Assembly: GCF_900102055.1 (NCBI RefSeq)
Contig: NZ_FNBA01000001.1
Location: 62,001-126,000, forward strand
Length of the DNA stretch: 64,000 bases
From: Ulvibacter litoralis
GTDB taxonomy: Bacteria; Bacteroidota; Bacteroidia; Flavobacteriales; Flavobacteriaceae
Direction: 5' to 3'
Each line of letters opens with the position of its first letter. Position 1 is the first letter of the stretch. Made by a program: the position numbers and the translations under genes. Under the pieces are notes generated by a model that did not search any database, was not told the DNA's origin, and saw only the letters and a program-made list of their open reading frames with translations. Shown piece after piece: positions 44,811 through 54,082 of the stretch.

Positions 44811-45623
44811 GCTTTCTAATACAACGAAAAGTCCCCACCAAAAAATAGGTACACTCTCCACCCAAAAAGAAGCAAAATACCTCGTTTGTTTTTTTTTCGA
44901 AGCAATTAACAATACTCCTATTAGCAAACACACAAACAACAAGCTATACAAATAGTTTGAAGAAAGCACATCCTTAAAACCTTCTACTAAAATACACAAC
45001 ATCAATAAAACGACTCCAAAAAGTTTCGTTTTACGTATTCCTATTTGCTGCGGAAGGGTTTTTAGAGCAGTGACATCGTACCGAAGATCGCGTATTTCGA
45101 ACGGAAGTATTAATGCTACCACGATAAAAAAGCGTTGTACAAATGTAAGCCAATCGTCTGTTGTTAATTCCACTTTTGAAGCTGCTAAGGGAACAAAAAC
45201 GGTAACACCCGCCCAAACCACTGCTACGATAAAAATTTTTAATCCGGAAAAGGTTCTTAAATTCTTATGTTTCAGAAAGGGAACCGCATAAAAAAAAGTA
45301 AGCATTGCAAAAACTCCTACCATGACCAATGTGTGAACGGAAAGATGGAATAGAAAAAAGAGTAATATTCCGAAGCAAAAAAAAGAAAAAACCTGAATCG
45401 TCTTTAAACTATCTGTCAAATTTCGATGCTGCAATCCCGCTACTTCGGCATATTTCACAAAATTATACCCCGTTATGGTTCCAAAAAACACAAAACCTAA
45501 CAAATAATAGGGAATTGCTAAGTCGTATTCCATTACGGTAACCCCTACCAAAGCAACCACAGCTAAAGCTACATGAATGCTAGAATTTATATAAAAACGA
45601 AAGAGGCGTTTTAGGAGGTTCAT
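44802..45623 (-). CDS. UbiA-superfamily-like membrane protein
   Basis: Integral membrane protein of 273 residues with about eight helices. The second UbiA motif appears intact as FEIRDLRYDVTALKTLPQQIG (D-xxx-D followed by KTLP). The first motif, normally NDxxDxxxD, reads NFVKYAEVA here, so the aspartates that bind prenyl diphosphate through Mg are missing. It may be an inactive or altered prenyltransferase homologue. Substrate unknown. Divergent from gcvP. Confidence 0.65.
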   Translation of the reverse strand: MNLLKRLFRFYINSSIHVALAVVALVGVTVMEYDLAIPYYLLGFVFFGTITGYNFVKYAEVAGLQHRNLTDSLKTIQVFSFFCFGILLFFLFHLSVHTLVMVGVFAMLTFFYAVPFLKHKNLRTFSGLKIFIVAVVWAGVTVFVPLAASKVELTTDDWLTFVQRFFIVVALILPFEIRDLRYDVTALKTLPQQIGIRKTKLFGVVLLMLCILVEGFKDVLSSNYLYSLLFVCLLIGVLLIASKKKQTRYFASFWVESVPIFWWGLFVVLESLF

Positions 45624-45720
45624 CGCGTAAAAATAGCGAAAGTGTTCATAACCTTCTTTTTTAGTTGAAAAATACTGCGTTTACTCTCTTTAAAAAAATA
45701 AAAAATAGTATTAAAAACCG

Positions 45721-45728
45721 TATTTTTG
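45721..45728 (+). promoter_or_regulatory. -7 element of gcvP
   Basis: TATTTTTG is a full match to TAnnTTTG, 24 nt before the gcvP ATG. No clear -33 TTTG. The leader is too short for a glycine riboswitch. Confidence 0.45.
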
Positions 45729-45752
45729 CACCCTAATTTCAAATGCAAATTA

Positions 45753-48608
45753 ATGAACACAGATTCTTTTGCCTTACGTCACATTGGTCCTCGTAGAAGC
45801 GACCTTTCTGAAATGCTTAAAACCGTTGGAGTTGACTCGATGGAGCAACTAATTTTCGAAACTGTTCCAGACGATATTCGTTTACAGAAGGAACTAAACC
45901 TCGATCCAGCCTTAAGCGAACATGAATACCTAGAACATATAAATGAGCTAGCAGCTAAAAACAAAGTTTTTAAAACATATATTGGTTTGGGATACAACCA
46001 ATCCATCTCTCCTCCAGTAATCCAACGTAACATTCTTGAAAATCCGGGATGGTACACTGCATATACACCTTACCAAGCTGAAATCGCCCAAGGGAGATTA
46101 GAAGCCTTGTTAAATTTCCAAACCATGGTTATCGATTTAACAGGTATGGAACTTGCGAATGCTTCGTTGTTAGATGAAGCGACTGCTGCTGCAGAAGCAA
46201 TGGCATTATTATTCGCTGTAAGAGAGCGCGACCAAAAGAAAAACAATGTTGTAAAATTCTTCGTTTCTGAAGAAGTATTACCACAAACATTATCGCTATT
46301 ACAAACTAGATCGCAGCCTTTAGGAATCGAATTAGTCGTTGGAAATCATGAAACATTTGATTTTTCTTCGGAATTCTTCGGAATGATTCTTCAATATCCA
46401 GGAAAAACTGGACGTGTATATAATTATAAAGAGTTTATTGCAAAAGCAAAAGATGCACAAATTAAAGTTGCGGTTGCAGCCGACATCTTAAGCTTGGTAA
46501 AATTAGAATCGCCAGGTAATTTTGGAGTAGATGTTGTTGTAGGAACGACTCAACGTTTCGGAATTCCATTAGGGTATGGAGGCCCTCACGCTGCCTTTTT
46601 CGCAACTAAAGACGAATACAAACGTAGCATTCCAGGACGTATTATTGGAGTTACCAAAGATACCGATGGCAATCGTGCTTTGCGTATGGCACTTCAAACT
46701 CGTGAGCAGCATATTAAACGTGATAAAGCAACCTCTAACATATGTACTGCACAAGTACTTCTTGCAGTTATGGCTGGAATGTACGCCGTATATCACGGTC
46801 CGAGAGGCTTAGAAGATATTGCGACTAAATTGCACAATAAGGCAGTAACGTTGGCAGATTCATTGGAAAACTTAGGATACTTTCAAGCAAACGAAACCTA
46901 TTTCGATACCATTGCCATTAAAACAGAAGCTTCAAAAATTAAAGCAATTGCTGAAGCCAATGAAGTGAACTTTTACTATCCAGACGACGCGACTGTTTCT
47001 ATTTCTTTAAATGAAACAACTACGTTAAAAGACATTAATAGAATTGTACGCATTTTTGCCGAAGCTGCTCAAAAAGAAGCTTCAGAAATCACTGAATTAC
47101 TTATTGGAAATAAAATTCCGAAGGAAGTAAACAGAAAAACAGATTTTTTAACCAACGAGGTTTTCAATTCGTATCACAGCGAAACGGAATTGATGCGCTA
47201 TATTAAAAAATTAGAGCGTAAAGATTTATCGTTAAATCACTCTATGATTTCGTTAGGATCTTGTACTATGAAACTAAATGCTGCGGCTGAAATGCTTCCG
47301 TTAAGTGACCCTCAATGGGGAAACATGCACCCTTTTGTACCTGTTGCGCAAGCGGAAGGATACCAATTGATGCTTAGAAAATTAGAACAACAACTTACTG
47401 AAATCACTGGATTTGCAGGCACTTCATTACAACCAAACTCTGGGGCTCAAGGAGAGTATGCAGGGTTAATGGTTATTAGAGCGTACCACGAATCTCGCGG
47501 TGATGCACATAGAAATATTTGCCTAATCCCATCCTCTGCGCACGGAACAAATCCGGCAAGTGCAGTCATGGCTGGAATGAAAGTAGTTGTTACCAAAGCA
47601 ACTGTTGAAGGAAATATTGATGTTGACGATTTAAGAGAAAAAGCAGCATTACACAAAGACAACTTAGCGTGTTTAATGGTAACATACCCTTCGACACATG
47701 GTGTGTACGAATCGGCAATTAAAGAAGTTACAAGTTTAATTCACGAAAACGGCGGACAAGTATATATGGACGGTGCAAACATGAATGCACAAGTAGCCCT
47801 TACAAATCCAGGTGCTATTGGCGCAGACGTTTGTCACTTAAACCTACACAAAACCTTTGCAATTCCACACGGTGGTGGAGGTCCAGGAGTAGGTCCAATT
47901 TGTGTTGCAAAACAATTAGTTCCGTTTTTACCAACAAATCCAGTCATTGAAACTGGAGGAGAAAATGCTATTTCGGCAATTTCAGCTGCTCCTTGGGGAA
48001 GCTCTTTGGTGTGTTTAATATCGTACGCATACATCACTATGCTTGGTGTTGACGGTTTAAAGAAATCGACACAATATGCTATTTTAAACGCAAACTATAT
48101 TAAAGAACGTCTTAGCGGACATTTTGATGTATTATACACAGGAGAACGCGGTCGTGCAGCACACGAAATGATTGTAGATTGTCGTCCATTTAAAGAAAAT
48201 GGAATTGAAGTAACTGACATCGCAAAACGATTAATGGATTATGGTTTTCACGCACCAACTGTTTCGTTTCCGGTAGCAGGAACATTAATGATTGAACCAA
48301 CAGAAAGTGAAAGTAAGGCAGAGTTAGACCGTTTTTGTGACGCTATGATATCGATTCGCAAAGAGATTGATGCTTCAGAGAAAGACAATGCTAACAATGT
48401 TCTTAAAAATTCACCACATACCTTAACAATGGTAACTAGCGACACTTGGGAGTTTCCTTACTCTAGACAAGAAGCTGCTTTTCCGTTAGCGTATGTATCT
48501 GAAAATAAATTTTGGCCTACTGTACGTAGAGTTGATGACGCTTTTGGAGACCGTAACTTAATTTGCAGTTGCGAGCCTATTGAAGCGTATATGGAAACTA
48601 ATGCATAG
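45753..48608 (+). CDS. gcvP: Glycine decarboxylase (P-protein)
   Basis: PLP enzyme of the glycine cleavage system, full length with both homologous halves in one chain (951 residues). It decarboxylates glycine and passes the aminomethyl group to the H-protein. The PLP lysine is Lys700 in LHKTFAIPHGGGGPG. The N-terminal MNTDSFALRHIGPRRSD is the usual start; nine upstream codons in frame are discounted. gcvH and gcvT are not nearby. Confidence 0.97.
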   Translation: MNTDSFALRHIGPRRSDLSEMLKTVGVDSMEQLIFETVPDDIRLQKELNLDPALSEHEYLEHINELAAKNKVFKTYIGLGYNQSISPPVIQRNILENPGWYTAYTPYQAEIAQGRLEALLNFQTMVIDLTGMELANASLLDEATAAAEAMALLFAVRERDQKKNNVVKFFVSEEVLPQTLSLLQTRSQPLGIELVVGNHETFDFSSEFFGMILQYPGKTGRVYNYKEFIAKAKDAQIKVAVAADILSLVKLESPGNFGVDVVVGTTQRFGIPLGYGGPHAAFFATKDEYKRSIPGRIIGVTKDTDGNRALRMALQTREQHIKRDKATSNICTAQVLLAVMAGMYAVYHGPRGLEDIATKLHNKAVTLADSLENLGYFQANETYFDTIAIKTEASKIKAIAEANEVNFYYPDDATVSISLNETTTLKDINRIVRIFAEAAQKEASEITELLIGNKIPKEVNRKTDFLTNEVFNSYHSETELMRYIKKLERKDLSLNHSMISLGSCTMKLNAAAEMLPLSDPQWGNMHPFVPVAQAEGYQLMLRKLEQQLTEITGFAGTSLQPNSGAQGEYAGLMVIRAYHESRGDAHRNICLIPSSAHGTNPASAVMAGMKVVVTKATVEGNIDVDDLREKAALHKDNLACLMVTYPSTHGVYESAIKEVTSLIHENGGQVYMDGANMNAQVALTNPGAIGADVCHLNLHKTFAIPHGGGGPGVGPICVAKQLVPFLPTNPVIETGGENAISAISAAPWGSSLVCLISYAYITMLGVDGLKKSTQYAILNANYIKERLSGHFDVLYTGERGRAAHEMIVDCRPFKENGIEVTDIAKRLMDYGFHAPTVSFPVAGTLMIEPTESESKAELDRFCDAMISIRKEIDASEKDNANNVLKNSPHTLTMVTSDTWEFPYSRQEAAFPLAYVSENKFWPTVRRVDDAFGDRNLICSCEPIEAYMETNA

Positions 48609-48626
48609 CACTGTTTTTTATACTAA

Positions 48627-48655
48627 AAGACCTTTCTACGGAAGGGTCTTTTTTT
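48627..48655 (+). terminator. gcvP terminator
   Basis: AAGACCTTTC and GAAGGGTCTT form a 10-bp stem (one wobble) around TACG, followed by a seven-T run. It begins 19 nt after the stop. Confidence 0.92.
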
Positions 48656-48720
48656 AATCAAATAACGCGCAACGACAATAATTACATTATAGAATTCTAG
48701 TTATTTAACCAAATAATTGT

Positions 48721-48747
48721 ATAATACCCAAAAGAACGGAGTATTAT
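48721..48747. promoter_or_regulatory. Inverted repeat upstream of the FabH-like operon
   Basis: ATAATACCC and GGAGTATTAT pair with a single bulged A around an 8-nt centre. It lies 42 nt upstream of the -33 element of the next promoter and could be an activator site. A palindrome TAGAATTCTA lies just before it. Confidence 0.3.
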
Positions 48748-48788
48748 TGAGAATTTGAGAAAGTAAAATTATTTCATTACTTCGGATG

Positions 48789-48818
48789 TTGTTAGGTTAG
48801 ACCTTTTATGTACTTTTA
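48789..48818 (+). promoter_or_regulatory. Promoter of the FabH-like operon
   Basis: TTG (48789-48791), a 19-nt spacer and TACTTTTA (48811-48818), one mismatch from TAnnTTTG. Leader about 12 nt. Confidence 0.6.
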
Positions 48819-48834
48819 AAAAAATTTTATAACA

Positions 48835-49893
48835 ATGGGTGTTACCATTACAGGCATAGGCAGCTATATCCCCAGCGGAATTGCCAGAAACGATCAATTT
48901 GAAAACCACAATTTCTTTAATGAAGATGGTTCTCGATTTGGACATGAAAATGAGATCATTATAAAGAAGTTTAAAGCGATCACTGGCATTGCTGAAAGAC
49001 GCTATATTAAAGACAATTTAACTACTTCAGACATTGCATCGTATGCCGCTCAAAAGGCGATTGACAATGCAAAAATTGACCCTGAAACGTTGGACTATAT
49101 TATTGTAGCCCACAACTATGGAGATGTAAAACATGGCGATGCACAAAGTGATACCGTTCCTAGTATCGCAACACGTGTAAAGCACAATTTAAAAATTAAA
49201 AATCCTTCGTGTGTTGGATACGATGTCCTTTTTGGATGTCCAGGTTGGATAGAAGGTATGATTCAAGCGAATGCTTTTATCAAGGCTGGAATCGCAAAAA
49301 GATGTTTGATTATTGGCGCAGAAGCGCTTTCAAGAGTCATAGATCCACACGATAGAGATTCGATGATTTATAGCGATGGTGCAGGTGCGGCTATTATCGA
49401 GTTTACTGATGAAGCAAGTGGTATCTTATCTCATAAAACTGCAACATACACCTACGACGAGGCCCATTATATTTATTTTGGTCCCTCTAACAACCATGAT
49501 TTAGAGGAAGAACGCCGTTACATAAAAATGTACGGTCGGAAAATTTACGAATTTGCGCTTAACAATGTTCCAGACGCTATGAAGGAATGTTTGGATGCAA
49601 GTGGTCAAAGCATTGATGATTTGAAAAAAATATTTATTCATCAAGCGAATGAAAAAATGGACGAAGCAATCGTAAAACGCTTTTATGGCTTATATGACAA
49701 ACCGATTCCTGCCGATGTTATGCCAATGACCATTGAAGAGTTAGGAAATTCTAGTGTCGCTACAGTTCCTACTTTATACGATCTTGTTTTAAACGGGAAA
49801 TTACAAGGTCAAAAAGTAAACAAAGGTGACATTGTGATGTTTGCTAGCGTTGGCGCTGGGATGAATATTAATGCAATTGTTTACAGAGTATAA
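48835..49893 (+). CDS. 3-oxoacyl-ACP synthase III family protein
   Basis: Thiolase-fold condensing enzyme of 352 residues related to FabH. The catalytic triad is visible: Cys135 (DVLFGCPGWIEG), His269 (FIHQANEKMD) and Asn305 (ELGNSSVATVPT). FabH normally condenses acetyl-CoA with malonyl-ACP, but the insertions and the co-transcribed methyltransferase and glycosyltransferase suggest a dedicated acyl-product pathway rather than housekeeping fatty-acid initiation. First gene of a three-gene operon. Confidence 0.85.
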   Translation: MGVTITGIGSYIPSGIARNDQFENHNFFNEDGSRFGHENEIIIKKFKAITGIAERRYIKDNLTTSDIASYAAQKAIDNAKIDPETLDYIIVAHNYGDVKHGDAQSDTVPSIATRVKHNLKIKNPSCVGYDVLFGCPGWIEGMIQANAFIKAGIAKRCLIIGAEALSRVIDPHDRDSMIYSDGAGAAIIEFTDEASGILSHKTATYTYDEAHYIYFGPSNNHDLEEERRYIKMYGRKIYEFALNNVPDAMKECLDASGQSIDDLKKIFIHQANEKMDEAIVKRFYGLYDKPIPADVMPMTIEELGNSSVATVPTLYDLVLNGKLQGQKVNKGDIVMFASVGAGMNINAIVYRV

Positions 49894-49895
49894 TA

Positions 49896-50417
49896 ATGTA
49901 CGAAGGCAAATTTCCAAAGAAGAGATACAAGCATACCTTTCAGTTTTTAGAAGAAGTTATTACAAAAGAGCATTCAATTTTAGATTTAGGAGTGTCCAAT
50001 CCTTTTTCTGAAATTTTACAAAAGGAAGGCTACAATGTAACTAACACAGGAGGTGAAGACCTTGATTTAGATACTTCTGCTGTAAAAACGAACGACTATG
50101 ATGTGGTTACAGCATTCGAAATTTTTGAACATTTAGTTTCTCCTTTTAATGTATTGAATGACATTAAAGCTAAAAAACTTATAGCCTCTGTTCCTTTAAA
50201 ATTATGGTTTGCTTCTGCATATAGAAGTAAAACTGATAAATGGGACCGTCATTATCACGAATTTGAAGATTGGCAATTTGACTGGTTGTTAGAAAAAGCA
50301 GGTTGGAAGATTAAAAAAAGCATTCAATTTACCAATCCTGTAAAAAAAATAGGCTTTCGCCCTATTCTTAGACGATTCACACCAAGGTACTATTTGGTGT
50401 ACGCCGAACGTATATAA
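49896..50417 (+). CDS. Class I SAM-dependent methyltransferase-like protein
   Basis: Product of 173 residues. ILDLGVSNPFSEILQKEGYNV is a modified SAM-binding motif I, NTGGEDLDLD the acidic second strand, and YDVVTAFEIFEHLVSPFNVL the later motif typical of methyltransf_11/23 proteins. The glycine-rich loop is weak (GVSNP instead of GxGxG), so SAM binding is probable but not certain. It starts 2 nt after the FabH-like gene and overlaps the next by 1 nt. Confidence 0.7.
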   Translation: MYEGKFPKKRYKHTFQFLEEVITKEHSILDLGVSNPFSEILQKEGYNVTNTGGEDLDLDTSAVKTNDYDVVTAFEIFEHLVSPFNVLNDIKAKKLIASVPLKLWFASAYRSKTDKWDRHYHEFEDWQFDWLLEKAGWKIKKSIQFTNPVKKIGFRPILRRFTPRYYLVYAERI

Positions 50418-51265
50418 TGAAAATTTACATTGTCATACCCGCCTATAACGAAGAAGCTTCCATAACACGTACGCTTCAGTCGTTAGCGAAACAAAGCTTT
50501 TTACCGGAAAAGATTCTTGTGGTAAATGACAATTCAACAGACAACACTCAAAAATGCATCGATGCAGTTGCTGAAAAATATCCCTTCATCCACTCCGTTT
50601 CGTTTTCTTCCGAAGCAATACATCAACCCGGAAGTAAAGTAATTAACGCCTTTAATAAAGGACTAGAAACTCTTGACACAAACTACGACATTATCTGTAA
50701 GTTTGATGCTGATCTTATTTTCCCTGAAAATTACCTCCAACGCATTGCAGCCCTTTTTAAAGAAAATCCGACCTGCGGAATGGCTGGAGGATTTTGTTAT
50801 ATTGAAAAAAAGGGAGAATGGGTGTTAGAAAATCTCACCAATAAAGATCACATTCGAGGCGCCTTAAAAGCGTATCGAAAAGCGTGCTTCAACCAAATGA
50901 ATGGTTTAAAGAATACCATGGGTTGGGATACTATAGACGAATTACTTGCACAGTATCACGGCTGGAGTGTAAAAACGGATCCTACGTTACACGTAAAACA
51001 CTTAAAACCTACAGGCGCATCGTATTCAAAAGGCGCAAAATTTAAACAAGGAGAAGCTTTTTATAAAATGCGCTACGGAAAGATCCTCACGCATATTGCA
51101 GCTGCAAAATTAGCATTCAGAAAGAAGAGTTTCACCTACTACTTAAATTGTATAAAAGGATATCACAAAGCGAAAAAGAGTAATGCAGCATTTGTTGTTT
51201 CTGAAGAAGAAGGACATTTTATACGAACGCTTCGTTGGAAAGGCATTAAACGCAAATTTTTGTAA
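50417..51265 (+). CDS. Family 2 glycosyltransferase
   Basis: GT-A fold transferase of 282 residues. MKIYIVIPAYNEEASITRTLQSL is the GT2 start, VVNDNSTDNT the nucleotide-binding turn and CKFDADLIFP the metal-binding DxD. The C-terminal part KGYHKAKKSNAAFVV lacks membrane helices, so it is a cytoplasmic or peripheral enzyme. Its ATG overlaps the methyltransferase stop (TAATG). The sugar and acceptor are unknown. Confidence 0.85.
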   Translation: MKIYIVIPAYNEEASITRTLQSLAKQSFLPEKILVVNDNSTDNTQKCIDAVAEKYPFIHSVSFSSEAIHQPGSKVINAFNKGLETLDTNYDIICKFDADLIFPENYLQRIAALFKENPTCGMAGGFCYIEKKGEWVLENLTNKDHIRGALKAYRKACFNQMNGLKNTMGWDTIDELLAQYHGWSVKTDPTLHVKHLKPTGASYSKGAKFKQGEAFYKMRYGKILTHIAAAKLAFRKKSFTYYLNCIKGYHKAKKSNAAFVVSEEEGHFIRTLRWKGIKRKFL

Positions 51266-51306
51266 CCTTATAACCTTCTTTTAACGTTATAAAATATCTT
51301 TATCCG

Positions 51307-51314
51307 TATTTTTG
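51307..51314 (+). promoter_or_regulatory. -7 element of the phosphatase gene
   Basis: TATTTTTG matches TAnnTTTG, 23 nt before the ATG at 51338. The -33 region is unclear. Confidence 0.4.
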
Positions 51315-51337
51315 AAAAAGCAAAGTAAACAAACGTT

Positions 51338-52447
51338 ATGAAATTAAAAACACCCCTTTTTATCCTCTCTATTGTAGCTGTTTTCACCTTTTCGTCATGT
51401 GTATCATTACAAGTAAACGAAAACGAAGTAACAGTAACTGAAACTACTGTCAAAAAACCTAAAAACATCATTTTTCTTGTTGGGGACGGAATGGGCTTAA
51501 GCCAAGTTTCTTCAAGTATTTACTACAATACGAACAAACCAAATTTTGAACGCTTCTCTACGATTGGACTGAGTAAAACTTCTTCATCAAGTGATTTAAT
51601 TACAGATTCGGCAGCAGGCGCTACGGCTTTTTCTATCGGACTTAAAACCTACAACGGTGCCATTGGTGTTAACAAAGACACCATTGCCGTGGAAACAATT
51701 TCAGAAAAACTTTCGAAAAGAGGGTTCGGAATTGGTTTAATTTCAACTTCGTCAATTGTACATGCAACTCCTGCTAGCTTCTTTGCACATTCAAAATCCA
51801 GACGTTTGTATGATGATATTGCCGCTTTTTTACCTACTTCAAATGTAGATTTCTTTGCTGGCGGAGGTCTTAAGTTTTTCAATAAGCGTAAAGACGGAAA
51901 AAATTTAATTGAAGCGCTTCGGAAAAATGGGTATGATATTAATACAACTGAATTAACCGAGACTGTTTCAGACAAAAAACAAGGATTTCTATTGGCTGAA
52001 GATGGTATGCCGAAAATGATTGAAGGCCGTGGTAATTTTTTAGAAAAAGCTACAAAATTGGCGCTTCAGAAATTATCGAAAAACGACACAGGCTTCTTTT
52101 TAATGGTTGAAGGTTCTCAAATAGATTGGGGAGGTCACAACAACGAGGCAGACTACTTAATTAGCGAATTAATCGATTTTGATGCTACACTTGGAGCCGC
52201 TTTAGATTTTGCCAAACAAAACGGAGAAACGTTAGTCATTGTAACTGCCGATCATGAAACTGGAGGATTCACTTTATCGTCTGATAGTGGAGATTACAAC
52301 AAAATTAAACCTACTTTTTCTACGAGTGGACATTCCGGAACAATGGTTCCTGTTTTTGCTGAAGGTCCTGGAGCTACTCTATTTAATGGTATTTATGAAA
52401 ATACTGAGATTTACTATAAAATGCTCTCACTGCTTTCTGAAAAGTAA
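51338..52447 (+). CDS. Alkaline phosphatase lipoprotein
   Basis: PhoA-superfamily phosphatase of 369 residues, anchored by a lipobox cysteine at 21 (FTFSSC). Metal and catalytic residues are visible: Asp50 (VGDGMG), nucleophile Ser91 (TDSAAGATA), the zinc ligands in SQIDWGGHNNEAD, TADHETGGF and SGHSGTMVPVFA. It releases phosphate from organic esters in the periplasm or at the surface. No Pho regulatory gene is adjacent. Confidence 0.92.
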   Translation: MKLKTPLFILSIVAVFTFSSCVSLQVNENEVTVTETTVKKPKNIIFLVGDGMGLSQVSSSIYYNTNKPNFERFSTIGLSKTSSSSDLITDSAAGATAFSIGLKTYNGAIGVNKDTIAVETISEKLSKRGFGIGLISTSSIVHATPASFFAHSKSRRLYDDIAAFLPTSNVDFFAGGGLKFFNKRKDGKNLIEALRKNGYDINTTELTETVSDKKQGFLLAEDGMPKMIEGRGNFLEKATKLALQKLSKNDTGFFLMVEGSQIDWGGHNNEADYLISELIDFDATLGAALDFAKQNGETLVIVTADHETGGFTLSSDSGDYNKIKPTFSTSGHSGTMVPVFAEGPGATLFNGIYENTEIYYKMLSLLSEK

Positions 52448-52511
52448 GGTTTCAGTCCACTTTTAAAAAACAGTCTGTAATATTTGTTACCTTAGCTTTA
52501 GCTATACTGAT

Positions 52512-53252
52512 ATGAAATACATCGAAGACATTGGTTCTTACTTTATAATGCTAAAAAAAATATTTAGCAGTCCTACTAAGACGTCTGTTTTAAAGGAATT
52601 AATTTTTAAAGAAATCGACGATTTAATTATCGATTCGATTCCGATTGTAGCGTTTATTTCATTTTTCGTAGGTGGTGTAGTCGCCATCCAAACAGCTTTA
52701 AATATTGACAATCCATTAATTCCAGAATACTTAGTTGGTTTTGCAACACGCCAATCCATTATTTTAGAGTTTGCCCCTACCTTTTTGTCTATTATTATGG
52801 CGGGTAAAGTAGGGTCTTTTATTACTTCCAGTATTGGCTCAATGCGAGTTACAGAGCAAATTGACGCCCTAGAAGTTATGGGTATTAACTCACTTAACTA
52901 TCTTGTTTTTCCAAAGATAGTAGCGATTATGTTTTACCCATTTGTAATCGCTATCGCTATGTTTTTAGGAATTTTAGGCGGATGGGTTGCCGCAGTATAT
53001 GGCGGATTTAGCTCCTCAGATGCTTTTATACAAGGACTACAAGAAGACTTTATTCCGTTTCACATTATATATGCATTTATAAAAACGTTTGTTTTTGCAA
53101 TCATTTTAGCGACAGTTCCATCTTGGCAAGGTTATTACATGAAGGGTGGTGCTTTAGAGGTTGGTAAAGCAAGTACAAATTCATTTGTTTGGACCAGTGT
53201 CCTTATTATCTTATCCAATTATATAATAACACAACTTCTTTTAAGCTCATGA
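52512..53252 (+). CDS. mlaE: MlaE-type ABC transporter permease
   Basis: Integral membrane permease of 246 residues of the MlaE family, which moves phospholipids or other lipids between the membranes. Four to five helices are visible, with the family signature EFAPTFLSIIMAGKVGSFITSSIGSMRVTEQIDALEVMGIN. Its stop overlaps the ATPase start (ATGA). The substrate-binding MCE protein (MlaD) is not next to it. Confidence 0.9.
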   Translation: MKYIEDIGSYFIMLKKIFSSPTKTSVLKELIFKEIDDLIIDSIPIVAFISFFVGGVVAIQTALNIDNPLIPEYLVGFATRQSIILEFAPTFLSIIMAGKVGSFITSSIGSMRVTEQIDALEVMGINSLNYLVFPKIVAIMFYPFVIAIAMFLGILGGWVAAVYGGFSSSDAFIQGLQEDFIPFHIIYAFIKTFVFAIILATVPSWQGYYMKGGALEVGKASTNSFVWTSVLIILSNYIITQLLLSS

Positions 53253-54013
53253 TAAAAGTAGATAACATAAAGAAAAGCTTTGGAGAAGAGGAAATTCTAA
53301 AAGGAATTACAACTACTTTCTACAAAGGAAAAACCAATCTTATTATTGGGCAAAGTGGTAGTGGAAAAACAGTACTACTCAAATGTTTAATCGGATTGTT
53401 TAAACCTGATGATGGCAATATTTTTTTTGAAGATAAAGCCATTCAGAATATGGATGATGAAGAGCAAAGAACCCTAAGAGAAGAAATAGGCATGCTATTT
53501 CAAGGCGGGGCTCTATTTGATTCGATGACTATTGAAGAAAACGTCATGTTCCCACTTCGAATGTTTACCAAACAGAAAAAATCGGAGATGCTTGGGCGAG
53601 TAAATGAAGTTCTAAAAAGAGTAAAACTTGAAAATGTAAACAAAAAGTTTCCAGCCGAAATCTCTGGAGGAATGCAAAAAAGGGTTTCGATTGCTAGAGC
53701 TATTGTAAATAATCCAAAATACTTATTTTGTGACGAACCAAACTCAGGTTTAGATCCAAAGACAGCAACTGTAATTGATAATTTAATTCAAGAAATTACA
53801 CACGAAAATAACATTACAACCGTAGTGGTAACTCACGACATGAATTCAGTAATGGAAATTGGAGAAAAAATTGTATTCCTTAAAAACGGCCTTTTAGTAT
53901 GGCAAGGAGACAATGATCAAATTTTTAAAACAGACAATCAAGACGTTACCGATTTTGTATATTCTTCCAATTTATTTAAGAAAATAAGAGATATTCAAAT
54001 TAGCGAGCAATAA
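53249..54013 (+). CDS. mlaF: MlaF-type ABC transporter ATPase
   Basis: ATPase of 254 residues starting MIKVDNIKKSFG. Walker A GQSGSGKT is at 34-41, the signature motif is ISGGMQKRVSIARAI, Walker B YLFCDEPNSGLDP and the H-loop VVTHDM. The SGGMQKR form is that of MlaF-type ATPases. An upstream in-frame extension lies within mlaE and is discounted. It completes a two-gene lipid transporter operon. Confidence 0.92.
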   Translation: MIKVDNIKKSFGEEEILKGITTTFYKGKTNLIIGQSGSGKTVLLKCLIGLFKPDDGNIFFEDKAIQNMDDEEQRTLREEIGMLFQGGALFDSMTIEENVMFPLRMFTKQKKSEMLGRVNEVLKRVKLENVNKKFPAEISGGMQKRVSIARAIVNNPKYLFCDEPNSGLDPKTATVIDNLIQEITHENNITTVVVTHDMNSVMEIGEKIVFLKNGLLVWQGDNDQIFKTDNQDVTDFVYSSNLFKKIRDIQISEQ

Positions 54014-54082
54014 CATTAAGCCCCCTAACCTTTTAAAAATCAAATAATTTAGTTTAATTTTAGCTAGACTAAATTATCCACC

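Noticed and set aside
45624-45752. Glycine riboswitch ahead of gcvP
   Set aside because: The gap is only 129 nt, shared with a divergent gene, and the predicted leader is about 20 nt; no tandem aptamer pattern is visible.
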